From assembly GCA_964487395.1 (NCBI GenBank), contig CAZAQH010000051.1, forward strand, positions 1-14,921: a stretch of DNA of 14,921 nt, in the 5' to 3' direction. Both the position numbers and the translations under genes were made by a program. The notes below the pieces were generated by a model, which had not been told where the DNA came from, did no database searches, and saw only the letters and a program-made list of their open reading frames with translations. Numbering within the stretch: position 1 is the stretch's first letter; the number at the start of each line of letters is the position of its first letter. This DNA comes from RGIG8767 sp964487395 (GTDB lineage: Bacteria > Bacillota > Clostridia > Lachnospirales > Lachnospiraceae). Shown one piece after another: positions 1-4,760 of the stretch.

Positions 1-50
1 ATGTTCAGAGTAAGCTCTTTTTATTTATTTATTTGACTGTGAATAGTAAC

Positions 51-84
51 AAAAAAAGAGCTTTCCCAATTAGGAAAGCCCTTT
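51..84 (-). terminator. Intrinsic terminator of the 28-residue protein gene
   Basis: Read on the minus strand, a 12-bp stem (73-84 with 55-66, one A/C mismatch at 59/80) closes a six-base loop. The strand then runs into seven consecutive T (complement of 51-57). It lies 27 bases after the stop codon of the 28-residue minus-strand ORF, so that tiny gene has its own transcript end. Confidence 0.85.
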
Positions 85-110
85 ATAATATTTAATTATG
101 TAAATTCAAT

Positions 111-197
111 CTACTTTGCATTCTCATACCATATTCCGCCAATTACTCCCACTACAACAATGACAATAGCAATGATGCCCCATAAATCTAACTGCAT
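111..197 (-). CDS. 28-residue single-span membrane protein, function unknown
   Basis: This is a short ORF of 28 codons plus stop. It has a good ribosome binding site (GGGAGG, eight bases before the ATG at 197). The peptide starts with MQLDLW, has one hydrophobic Ile/Val/Gly-rich span over about residues 5-23 and ends in the polar tail YENAK. It is a complete transcription unit: a response-regulator-type box upstream at 286-304 and an intrinsic terminator 27 bases downstream. Size and topology resemble KdpF, the roughly 29-residue subunit of the Kdp potassium pump, and the divergent neighbours are KdpD/KdpE-like. However, no kdpABC is present and the sequence similarity is too generic to assign it. 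It could be a stress-induced regulatory peptide or a small subunit of another membrane complex. That it is a real gene is fairly secure; its function is not known. Confidence 0.7.
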   Translation of the reverse strand: MQLDLWGIIAIVIVVVGVIGGIWYENAK

Positions 198-242
198 ATT
201 CAATACCTCCCTATTTTTTTTACAAATTATGACTCTATGTAC

Positions 243-272
243 AATATGCAGCAAAGGTATTTTCCCGTGCAA
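243..272 (-). promoter_or_regulatory. Possible weak promoter of the 28-residue protein gene
   Basis: On the minus strand, TTGCAC (complement of 267-272) is followed after 18 bases by CATATT (complement of 243-248). Both hexamers are poor matches to sigma-70/A consensus. That fits a promoter needing an activator bound at the box at 286-304, 13 bases upstream of the -35 hexamer. The exact hexamers are uncertain. Confidence 0.3.
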
Positions 273-285
273 TTGTTTATATTAG

Positions 286-304
286 TTCTTAACATTTTCT
301 TAAC
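286..304 (-). promoter_or_regulatory. Response-regulator box 1 (11-bp direct repeat)
   Basis: The minus strand reads GTTAAGAAAATGTTAAGAA: two GTTAAGAA units whose starts are 11 bases apart, about one helical turn. The element is oriented towards the 28-residue protein gene. It also sits only 11 bases upstream of the -35 of the histidine kinase promoter, so it could serve autoregulation. Nearly identical copies occur at 2161-2179 and 3792-3810. Tandem half sites with 11-bp spacing are the known binding mode of OmpR/PhoB-family regulators. Assigning it to the neighbouring regulator is inference. Confidence 0.7.
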
Positions 305-315
305 CCTCAAAATGA

Positions 316-344
316 TTGCTGTTTTTTAAGTTAGGTATCATAAT
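316..344 (+). promoter_or_regulatory. Promoter of the histidine kinase/response regulator operon
   Basis: TTGCTG (316-321), a 17-base spacer and CATAAT (339-344) form a plausible sigma-A promoter, 36 bases before the TTG start codon of the kinase gene. The -35 is imperfect and the -10 matches five of six positions. It lies directly beside box 1, so the operon may be controlled by its own regulator. Confidence 0.5.
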
Positions 345-380
345 ATATGTAGGGATTTTATGGTTTAGGAGGGCATACAC

Positions 381-1448
381 TTGATAAGAAAAAAAAGAGT
401 CATCAAGGATATTTTATTTACAATCATCACCATGGTCATTTCCACGGTTATTGCGGCAATTTTTTCCAAACTTGTCCCTGACAGTCTTGTAAACATTTCG
501 TTAATTTATATATTATGTCTGATTGTTATTTCCCGGTACACTACCGGTTACATTTATGGAATCATTGCTTCCATATTTTGTGTCGTTTTTGTAAATTACT
601 GTTTTACTTATCCTTATTTCGAAATAAATTTCACTCTGACGGGATATCCAATTACATTTCTTGCCATGTTATCCATTTCCACGATAACCAGTACAACGAC
701 CTCTCACATGATTAAGCAGTCGCAGATATTAGCTGAACGTGAAAAACAGTTAATGGAAGCTGATAAAGAAAAAATGCGTGCTAATCTGCTTCGAGCTGTT
801 TCACATGATTTACGCACTCCTCTTACCAGTATTACAGGAGCTCTTTCCTCTTACATGGATGATGCATCCGGTTATACAGATGACGAAAAGGAAATGTTGA
901 TACATAATATTTATGATGATGCTAACTGGCTTCTCACTATGGTTGAAAATCTTTTATCCGTAACCAGAATCCAGAATGATTCTACTAATCTCAAAAAATC
1001 ACTGGAAGCCGTGGAAGAAGTTATTTCTGAGTCTGTTTCCCGTTTGCAAAAAAGAATTCCAGATATAGATATCTGTGTTCACATACCGGATGAACTGATT
1101 GAACTTCCAATGGATGCCATGCTGATTGAACAGGTTATTATGAACTTCTTAGAAAACGCATATATGCATTCTGCTTCCTGCAAACCGATTGAATTGACTG
1201 TCACTCAAAATGATAAAGAGGTATCTTTTCATGTAAGAGATTACGGTGTTGGAATCGATAAGGATAAAATTGAATCTTTATTTGATGGTATTCCCTCTAC
1301 GCAGGCTCTTACTGCCGACAGTAAAAAAGGCATGGGAATTGGTCTCTCCATTTGTAAGACAATTATTTTAGCCCATCACGGAAATATATCAGCACAGAAT
1401 CATAAAAATGGTGCAGAATTTATTTTTTCATTACCCAGAAAGGAATAA
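381..1448 (+). CDS. KdpD-like sensor histidine kinase lacking the N-terminal cytoplasmic domains
   Basis: A 355-residue membrane sensor kinase. Residues about 10-110 hold four closely spaced hydrophobic segments typical of the DUF4118 membrane domain of KdpD. A coiled-coil-like linker follows (111-135). The HisKA domain has the H-box SHDLRTPL with phospho-acceptor His142. The HATPase domain has the N-box (N255, N259), the G1 motif DYGVGI (287-292) and the G2 motif GMGIGLS (317-323). Full-length KdpD carries about 400 further N-terminal residues (KdpD and Usp domains) that are absent here. The start is TTG at 381, supported by AGGAGGG seven bases upstream; no nearer ATG fits. The gene ends two bases before the response regulator ATG, so the two are co-transcribed and probably translationally coupled. 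The kinase fold is certain. The stimulus is unknown; an ionic or osmotic cue is inferred from KdpD kinship and the sodium-pump neighbour. Confidence 0.92.
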   Translation: MIRKKRVIKDILFTIITMVISTVIAAIFSKLVPDSLVNISLIYILCLIVISRYTTGYIYGIIASIFCVVFVNYCFTYPYFEINFTLTGYPITFLAMLSISTITSTTTSHMIKQSQILAEREKQLMEADKEKMRANLLRAVSHDLRTPLTSITGALSSYMDDASGYTDDEKEMLIHNIYDDANWLLTMVENLLSVTRIQNDSTNLKKSLEAVEEVISESVSRLQKRIPDIDICVHIPDELIELPMDAMLIEQVIMNFLENAYMHSASCKPIELTVTQNDKEVSFHVRDYGVGIDKDKIESLFDGIPSTQALTADSKKGMGIGLSICKTIILAHHGNISAQNHKNGAEFIFSLPRKE

Positions 1449-1450
1449 TT

Positions 1451-2152
1451 ATGGCAACTACTAATACAATTCTCGTAATTGAAGATGAACGGAATATCAG
1501 CCGTTTTATTGCAAAGGCATTGACTGTAAATGGTTATCGCAGTGTATGTGCATATACCGGCAGTGAAGGTCTTTCCCTTATTTCCTCTGTATGTCCAGAT
1601 GTAATTTTACTGGATTTAGGTCTTCCTGATATGGATGGAATCAATATTATAAAAAAAGTCCGTGAATGGTCTAGCAGTCCGATTATTGTCGTATCTGCAA
1701 GAAATCAGGAAAACGACAAAGTACAGGCCCTGGATATTGGTGCAGATGATTACATCACCAAACCTTTTGGTACAGGAGAACTGCTTGCACGAGTACGCAC
1801 TTCCATCCGTCACAGCAATCGTCTTGCAAGTGATGGTGAACTGACTATTCGTCCTTATGAATCCGGTGGTTTAAAGATTGACTTTTCCAGTCATCTTATA
1901 ACTTTAGATGGAGAACCCATCCATCTTACCCCTATAGAATATAAAATTATTGCTTACATAGCCAAACAATCCGGCAAGGTAGTAACACATAGTTCCATTA
2001 TGCGTAATGTATGGGGTCCCTATATTGATGAAGACACTAAAATACTCCGTGTTAATATGGCTAATATCAGACGTAAAATAGAAAAAAACCCCGCCCAGCC
2101 TCAATACATTTTTACGGAAATCGGAGTTGGATACCGTATGTCTGATGGCTAA
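1451..2152 (+). CDS. KdpE-like OmpR/PhoB-family response regulator
   Basis: A 233-residue regulator. The receiver domain (about 5-118) shows the acidic pair E11/D12, phospho-acceptor Asp55 in the LLDLGLPDMDG motif, Ser82 and Lys104 in YITKPF. The stretch with DKVQAL, GADDYITKPFGTGELLARVR is very close to KdpE. A winged-helix DNA-binding domain (about 137-233) ends with the typical IFTEIGVGYRM wing. The ribosome binding site (AAGGA) lies at the end of the kinase gene. No kdpFABC operon is adjacent, so the usual KdpE target is missing from this locus. The best candidate targets visible are the three 11-bp direct-repeat boxes at 286-304, 2161-2179 and 3792-3810. OmpR-family wings typically bind such tandem repeats. 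Family assignment is secure; the link to the boxes is inference. Confidence 0.93.
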   Translation: MATTNTILVIEDERNISRFIAKALTVNGYRSVCAYTGSEGLSLISSVCPDVILLDLGLPDMDGINIIKKVREWSSSPIIVVSARNQENDKVQALDIGADDYITKPFGTGELLARVRTSIRHSNRLASDGELTIRPYESGGLKIDFSSHLITLDGEPIHLTPIEYKIIAYIAKQSGKVVTHSSIMRNVWGPYIDEDTKILRVNMANIRRKIEKNPAQPQYIFTEIGVGYRMSDG

Positions 2153-2160
2153 AGCAGGGT

Positions 2161-2179
2161 GTTAAAAGTATGTTAAGAA
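2161..2179 (+). promoter_or_regulatory. Response-regulator box 2 (11-bp direct repeat)
   Basis: The plus strand reads GTTAAAAGTATGTTAAGAA, with GTTAA units at 2161 and 2172, exactly 11 bases apart. It begins eight bases after the stop codon of the response regulator gene and points at the 47-residue protein gene. It ends five bases before the position expected for a -35 element of the promoter at 2185-2213. Confidence 0.7.
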
Positions 2180-2184
2180 ACATT

Positions 2185-2213
2185 TGAATTCCTTTTTCTT
2201 CGATTCCTATAAT
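2185..2213 (+). promoter_or_regulatory. Activator-type promoter of the 47-residue protein gene
   Basis: A perfect -10 TATAAT lies at 2208-2213, but the position 17 bases upstream (2185-2190, GAATTC) has no -35 match. A good -10 without a -35, with box 2 just upstream, is the usual form of a promoter that needs a bound OmpR/PhoB-type activator. Transcription would start near 2220. Confidence 0.6.
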
Positions 2214-2215
2214 GC

Positions 2216-2260
2216 TAAGATTTGCATGCAGATAAATAAAAACTCTGCATGCAAATTTTA
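2216..2260 (+). repeat. Perfect inverted repeat at the predicted mRNA 5' end
   Basis: ATTTGCATGCAGA (2220-2232) and TCTGCATGCAAAT (2244-2256) form a perfect 13-bp stem around an 11-base loop. The stem extends to 17 pairs (2216-2260) with one G-T wobble. It starts at about the predicted transcription start and ends just before the AGGAGG site. It could protect the 5' end, control translation or, because T-rich DNA follows, attenuate or end transcription coming from the regulator gene. Confidence 0.7.
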
Positions 2261-2282
2261 TATTTAGGAGGAATACATACTT

Positions 2283-2426
2283 ATGAATATTGGACTTATT
2301 ATCTTAATGTTTATTGGCGGTGCAGCTGGTCTGCTTTCAACACTTTATCTGACATTAAGCATTCCCGTTGTTCTTATTTACAAAGTCTTTCGTAAAGTTC
2401 GTTACGGAATCTCTATGATGAATTAA
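2283..2426 (+). CDS. 47-residue hydrophobic membrane protein, function unknown
   Basis: A 47-codon ORF with a strong ribosome binding site (AGGAGG about 11 bases before the ATG). The peptide starts MNIGLIIL. It is hydrophobic from residue 3 to about 34, enough for one long or two short membrane spans with a Gly-Gly-Ala-Ala-Gly turn at 12-16. It ends in a basic tail (KVFRKVRYG). It has its own promoter and box 2, and its stop codon is only two bases from that of the convergent sodium-pump beta subunit gene. The pump complexes contain small membrane subunits (gamma/delta), so it may be a partner of that protein. That is a guess from position and topology: it lacks the long hydrophilic tail of OadG. 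I do not recognise the family. Confidence 0.7.
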   Translation: MNIGLIILMFIGGAAGLLSTLYLTLSIPVVLIYKVFRKVRYGISMMN

Positions 2427-2428
2427 TA

Positions 2429-3568
2429 TTATTTCAATAAATTCGATACGATTCCCATAACCAGACCCCCGGCAACAACCGATGCAATCTGACCGGATAC
2501 ATTTGCTCCGACAGCCTGCATAATGATTGTATTGCCGGGTTTTTCTTCCTGTGCCATTTTCTGAACAACTCTTGCCGACATAGGAAATGCAGAAATACCC
2601 GCTGCGCCTATCATCGGATTAATTTTCTCTTTGCGGAATAAATTGATGAATTTTGCAATTAATACTCCACCAATCGTGTCCATAAAGAATGCGAATAGGC
2701 CGATTGCCATAATAATCAATGTTTCAACTGTTACAAATCCTTCAGCTCTCATACTGAAAGAAATTGTAATTCCAAGTAAAAGAGTAATAAGCTTTGTTAA
2801 TATGTTCTGTGCGGTATCGGATAAATCTCCTACCACTCCACTTTCTCTAAGTAAATTACCAAACATTAAAAATCCAACTAATGCAACAGATGTAGGTGCG
2901 ATCAGGCCAACTATTAATGTTGTAATAATCGGGAACAAAATTAATGTGCGTCTAGAAACATCTTTGGTAGAATACGCCATTGAAATACAACGTTCTTTTT
3001 TAGTTGTAACAAGTTTAATTGCAAATGGCTGAATAATTGGAACGAGTGACATATAGGAATACGCCGCCACCGCAATTGCTCCTACATATTTTGAATGGAA
3101 GAATTGGGAAACAAGTATGGAAGTCGGGCCATCTGCTGCTCCGATCATTCCTATAGAAGCTGCATCTCTTAAATCAAATCCAAGAAGCATTGCAAGGAAA
3201 ATTGCACATACGATACCCGATTGTGCAAACACTCCAAATATTGCCATAATGGGGTTAGTTAAAAGTGGTTTGAAATCAATCATCGCTCCAATTCCAATAA
3301 ATAAAAGAATCGGCATTGCTTCTGAAGCTTCAATTCCTACATCATACATCCACTCGATGATTCCTGTTACTTTTCCAACACCTGCTATCTCCTGTGTGAG
3401 AACACCACTTAATGGCAGGTTAACCATTATGGCTCCAAAACCCATCGGAAGTAATAATGCTGGCTCATACTGTTTTTTGATTGCTAGGAAAATCAATGCT
3501 CCTCCTATGGCATACATTAAAATCTGCTGCCATGTAATCTGTAAAATACCCTGAATAAAATACTCCAT
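2429..3568 (-). CDS. Sodium-ion-translocating decarboxylase beta subunit (OadB/GcdB/MmdB family)
   Basis: A 379-residue polytopic membrane protein with about ten hydrophobic segments. In the known decarboxylase complexes, this subunit couples decarboxylation of a biotin-bound carboxyl group to outward sodium pumping. The hallmark GAADGPTSI segment is present with its sodium-site aspartate (Asp146). So is the C-terminal GANVSGQIASVVAGG segment, with the conserved Asn and Ser. I chose ATG 3568: AGGAG lies eight bases upstream, whereas the ATG at 3574 is only two bases from it. The longer frame reaching 3634 starts inside the leader hairpin and is not used. No alpha (carboxyltransferase), biotin carrier or gamma/delta gene is adjacent, so the subunit is an orphan here. 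It may serve a complex encoded elsewhere or act as a passive sodium carrier. Box 3 and a structured leader precede it. Confidence 0.92.
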   Translation of the reverse strand: MEYFIQGILQITWQQILMYAIGGALIFLAIKKQYEPALLLPMGFGAIMVNLPLSGVLTQEIAGVGKVTGIIEWMYDVGIEASEAMPILLFIGIGAMIDFKPLLTNPIMAIFGVFAQSGIVCAIFLAMLLGFDLRDAASIGMIGAADGPTSILVSQFFHSKYVGAIAVAAYSYMSLVPIIQPFAIKLVTTKKERCISMAYSTKDVSRRTLILFPIITTLIVGLIAPTSVALVGFLMFGNLLRESGVVGDLSDTAQNILTKLITLLLGITISFSMRAEGFVTVETLIIMAIGLFAFFMDTIGGVLIAKFINLFRKEKINPMIGAAGISAFPMSARVVQKMAQEEKPGNTIIMQAVGANVSGQIASVVAGGLVMGIVSNLLK

Positions 3569-3613
3569 TTTCATTTCTCCTATCTGTTTTACTTTTTTTG
3601 TAGTGAGTAGCAT

Positions 3614-3663
3614 AAAAAATGAGACTCCCAACATTTTACGAAATGTAAAATGTTAAAAGTCTC
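3614..3663 (-). terminator. Intrinsic terminator inside the beta-subunit leader
   Basis: On the minus strand a 6-bp outer stem (3658-3663 with 3621-3626), a 3x3 internal loop and a 10-bp inner stem (3645-3654 with 3630-3639) enclose a five-base loop. The hairpin is followed by A and a run of six T (complement of 3614-3619). It lies between the promoter and the beta-subunit start codon. It must therefore be bypassed for expression, and it would also stop read-through from the yqeY operon. Its upstream arm overlaps an alternative stem at 3652-3659. Confidence 0.85.
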
Positions 3664-3742
3664 GTTCTTTCATAGAAAGATGTACAACCACGATTTCGCA
3701 TCGGGGTATGTTGATTGTACAATATAACTACTCCCTTTTAAC
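3652..3742 (-). promoter_or_regulatory. Candidate riboswitch or RNA switch in the beta-subunit leader
   Basis: On the minus strand, GTTAAAAG (complement of 3735-3742) is perfectly complementary to CTTTTAAC (complement of 3652-3659). The second segment lies within the upstream arm of the terminator, so the two folds exclude each other. The closing stem encloses two further hairpins. P2 pairs 3715-3721 with 3681-3687, with an inner GC-rich helix around 3688-3706. P3 pairs 3675-3680 with 3666-3671. The three helices make a three-way junction. Forming the closing stem should prevent termination (an ON switch). The sodium-pump target suggests an ionic ligand. I cannot assign a class by eye; sodium-sensing Na+-I (DUF1646) RNA is one candidate to test. 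Confidence 0.6.
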
Positions 3743-3754
3743 TGTTATTATTCT

Positions 3755-3783
3755 ATAATATCCCTTTATTAAAAGGAATTTTT
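3755..3783 (-). promoter_or_regulatory. Activator-type promoter of the beta-subunit gene
   Basis: On the minus strand, TATTAT (complement of 3755-3760) matches five of six -10 positions. The site 17 bases upstream (AAAAAT, complement of 3778-3783) is not a -35 element. Box 3 ends eight bases further upstream, as expected for an activator-dependent promoter. The start site would be near 3748, about six bases before the closing stem of the leader RNA. Confidence 0.5.
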
Positions 3784-3791
3784 ATATTCTT

Positions 3792-3810
3792 TTCTTAACA
3801 TCTTCTTAAC
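3792..3810 (-). promoter_or_regulatory. Response-regulator box 3 (11-bp direct repeat)
   Basis: The minus strand reads GTTAAGAAGATGTTAAGAA, differing from box 1 at one base. The GTTAA units are 11 bases apart and oriented towards the beta-subunit gene. It lies five bases after the stop codon of the yqeY-like gene, with no terminator between. Confidence 0.7.
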
Positions 3811-3815
3811 TGTAA

Positions 3816-4262
3816 TTACTTCAGTATTTCTCCCACTATTTTATTAACGACACTACCATCAGCTTTACCTTTTACAAGTGGCATAAGTTCTTTCATAACC
3901 TTGCCTTTATCTTTAACGGATGGTTCTTCAATTCCAAGTTTATTAAGCACTTCTGCAATTGCTGCATGAATCGCTTCTTCGCTCATCTCTTCCGGTGCAA
4001 ATTCACTCAATACACGAAGTCTGTTATCACACTGTTCAATAATATCTGTTCTGTCAGCCGGTGCCAGTTCTCTTGTTTCTTTTGTCTGACGGATTTCTTT
4101 TTTAATAACTTCATTTTCTTCCTCTTCTGTCAAATCCGCACGTTTATCGATTGCCTTGTTTTTAAGGGAAGCTAAAAGCATAGACAAAGTATCTTTTCTG
4201 TCTTTATCCTTATCCTTCATAGCCTGTATCATTTGAGCCCGAATCTCGTCAATTTTACTCAT
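3816..4262 (-). CDS. yqeY: GatB/YqeY domain protein
   Basis: A 148-residue soluble protein, the usual length for YqeY. The N-terminal half is highly charged and helical (MSKIDEIRAQMIQAMKDKDK, then a Lys/Glu-rich region with KKEIRQTKETRELA). The C-terminal half has the family end signature with MKELMPLVKGKADGSVVNKIV. YqeY resembles the tail domain of the GatB subunit of tRNA amidotransferase and is thought to bind tRNA, but its exact role is not settled. The ATG at 4262 is supported by GGAGGAG just upstream. It is the last gene of the holA operon, 21 bases after the zinc-ribbon protein gene. No terminator follows before box 3; the hairpin at 3614-3663 would end its transcript. Confidence 0.9.
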   Translation of the reverse strand: MSKIDEIRAQMIQAMKDKDKDRKDTLSMLLASLKNKAIDKRADLTEEEENEVIKKEIRQTKETRELAPADRTDIIEQCDNRLRVLSEFAPEEMSEEAIHAAIAEVLNKLGIEEPSVKDKGKVMKELMPLVKGKADGSVVNKIVGEILK

Positions 4263-4283
4263 TTTACTCCTCCGTTATCTTAT

Positions 4284-4739
4284 TTATATTTTTTCATGGC
4301 AAAAATAGCAACCATAACTTTCTTTATAATACATGGGTACAATGTTTTCTGCTCCACAATAATCACATACCTGCAAGCGGTATCCATTTGGTACTCTGTC
4401 ACCTTCCATTAAACGCGTAGCTAAAACAAGGGATTTATTCTGATGATCCTTAATAATCTGTCTGCTTCCTATGCTTCCTGTTTTCTGTGGTGCTGCCACC
4501 CTTGGCACATTTGATACTGATTCCTGCATAGGTGCTGCCGGAGTAAGGTCCATTGTCGGCCTTAATGTTGTCTTCGAAATCTGTTGCTGTGTATACTGAG
4601 TTGCATTAGGCTGTGTCGGTCTATTAACTGTTGCCGATGGTCTGTTATTTTGATTCTGCTGTCCCTGAGACTTCTTACTTGCTCTTACAAAAATAAATAC
4701 AATATACACAATTGCTAATAATATTGATATAGAACCCAT
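4284..4739 (-). CDS. Membrane-anchored protein with a C-terminal zinc ribbon, function unknown
   Basis: A 151-residue protein with three parts. The first is an N-terminal membrane span (about 3-19) followed by basic residues. The second is a long low-complexity Gln/Asn/Pro/Thr-rich linker (about 23-90), probably disordered. The third is a compact C-terminal domain with two CxxC knuckles (C125/C128 and C144/C147), a probable zinc ribbon. The topology suggests a cytoplasmic zinc ribbon tethered to the membrane by the linker. It sits between holA (21 bases upstream) and yqeY (21 bases downstream), so it is expressed with replication and translation genes. I do not recognise the family. It may bind nucleic acid or a protein partner, but that is only what zinc ribbons commonly do. 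Confidence 0.75.
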   Translation of the reverse strand: MGSISILLAIVYIVFIFVRASKKSQGQQNQNNRPSATVNRPTQPNATQYTQQQISKTTLRPTMDLTPAAPMQESVSNVPRVAAPQKTGSIGSRQIIKDHQNKSLVLATRLMEGDRVPNGYRLQVCDYCGAENIVPMYYKESYGCYFCHEKI

Positions 4740-4760
4740 TCTCTTTTGCCTCTTTCCCTT

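Noticed and set aside
7..29. AGAG/CTCT inverted sequence followed by T-rich DNA at the left edge
   Set aside because: The stem is only four base pairs; it could be the end of an upstream terminator but cannot be judged at the window edge.
2161..2282. A simple terminator for the two-component operon at the 2220-2256 hairpin
   Set aside because: The hairpin begins at the predicted start site of the next gene and is followed by mixed TTTTATATTT rather than a clean T-run, so a leader role is at least as likely; kept as a repeat instead of a terminator call.
2631..3554. Two long plus-strand frames (133 and 145 codons) opposite the beta-subunit gene
   Set aside because: They are antisense shadows of a strongly conserved coding frame, with no ribosome binding site and no recognisable protein features.
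3569..3634. Longer N-terminus for the sodium-pump beta subunit (frame open to 3634)
   Set aside because: The extra residues are encoded inside the terminator hairpin and T-run, and the only good ribosome binding site (3577-3581) fits the ATG at 3568.
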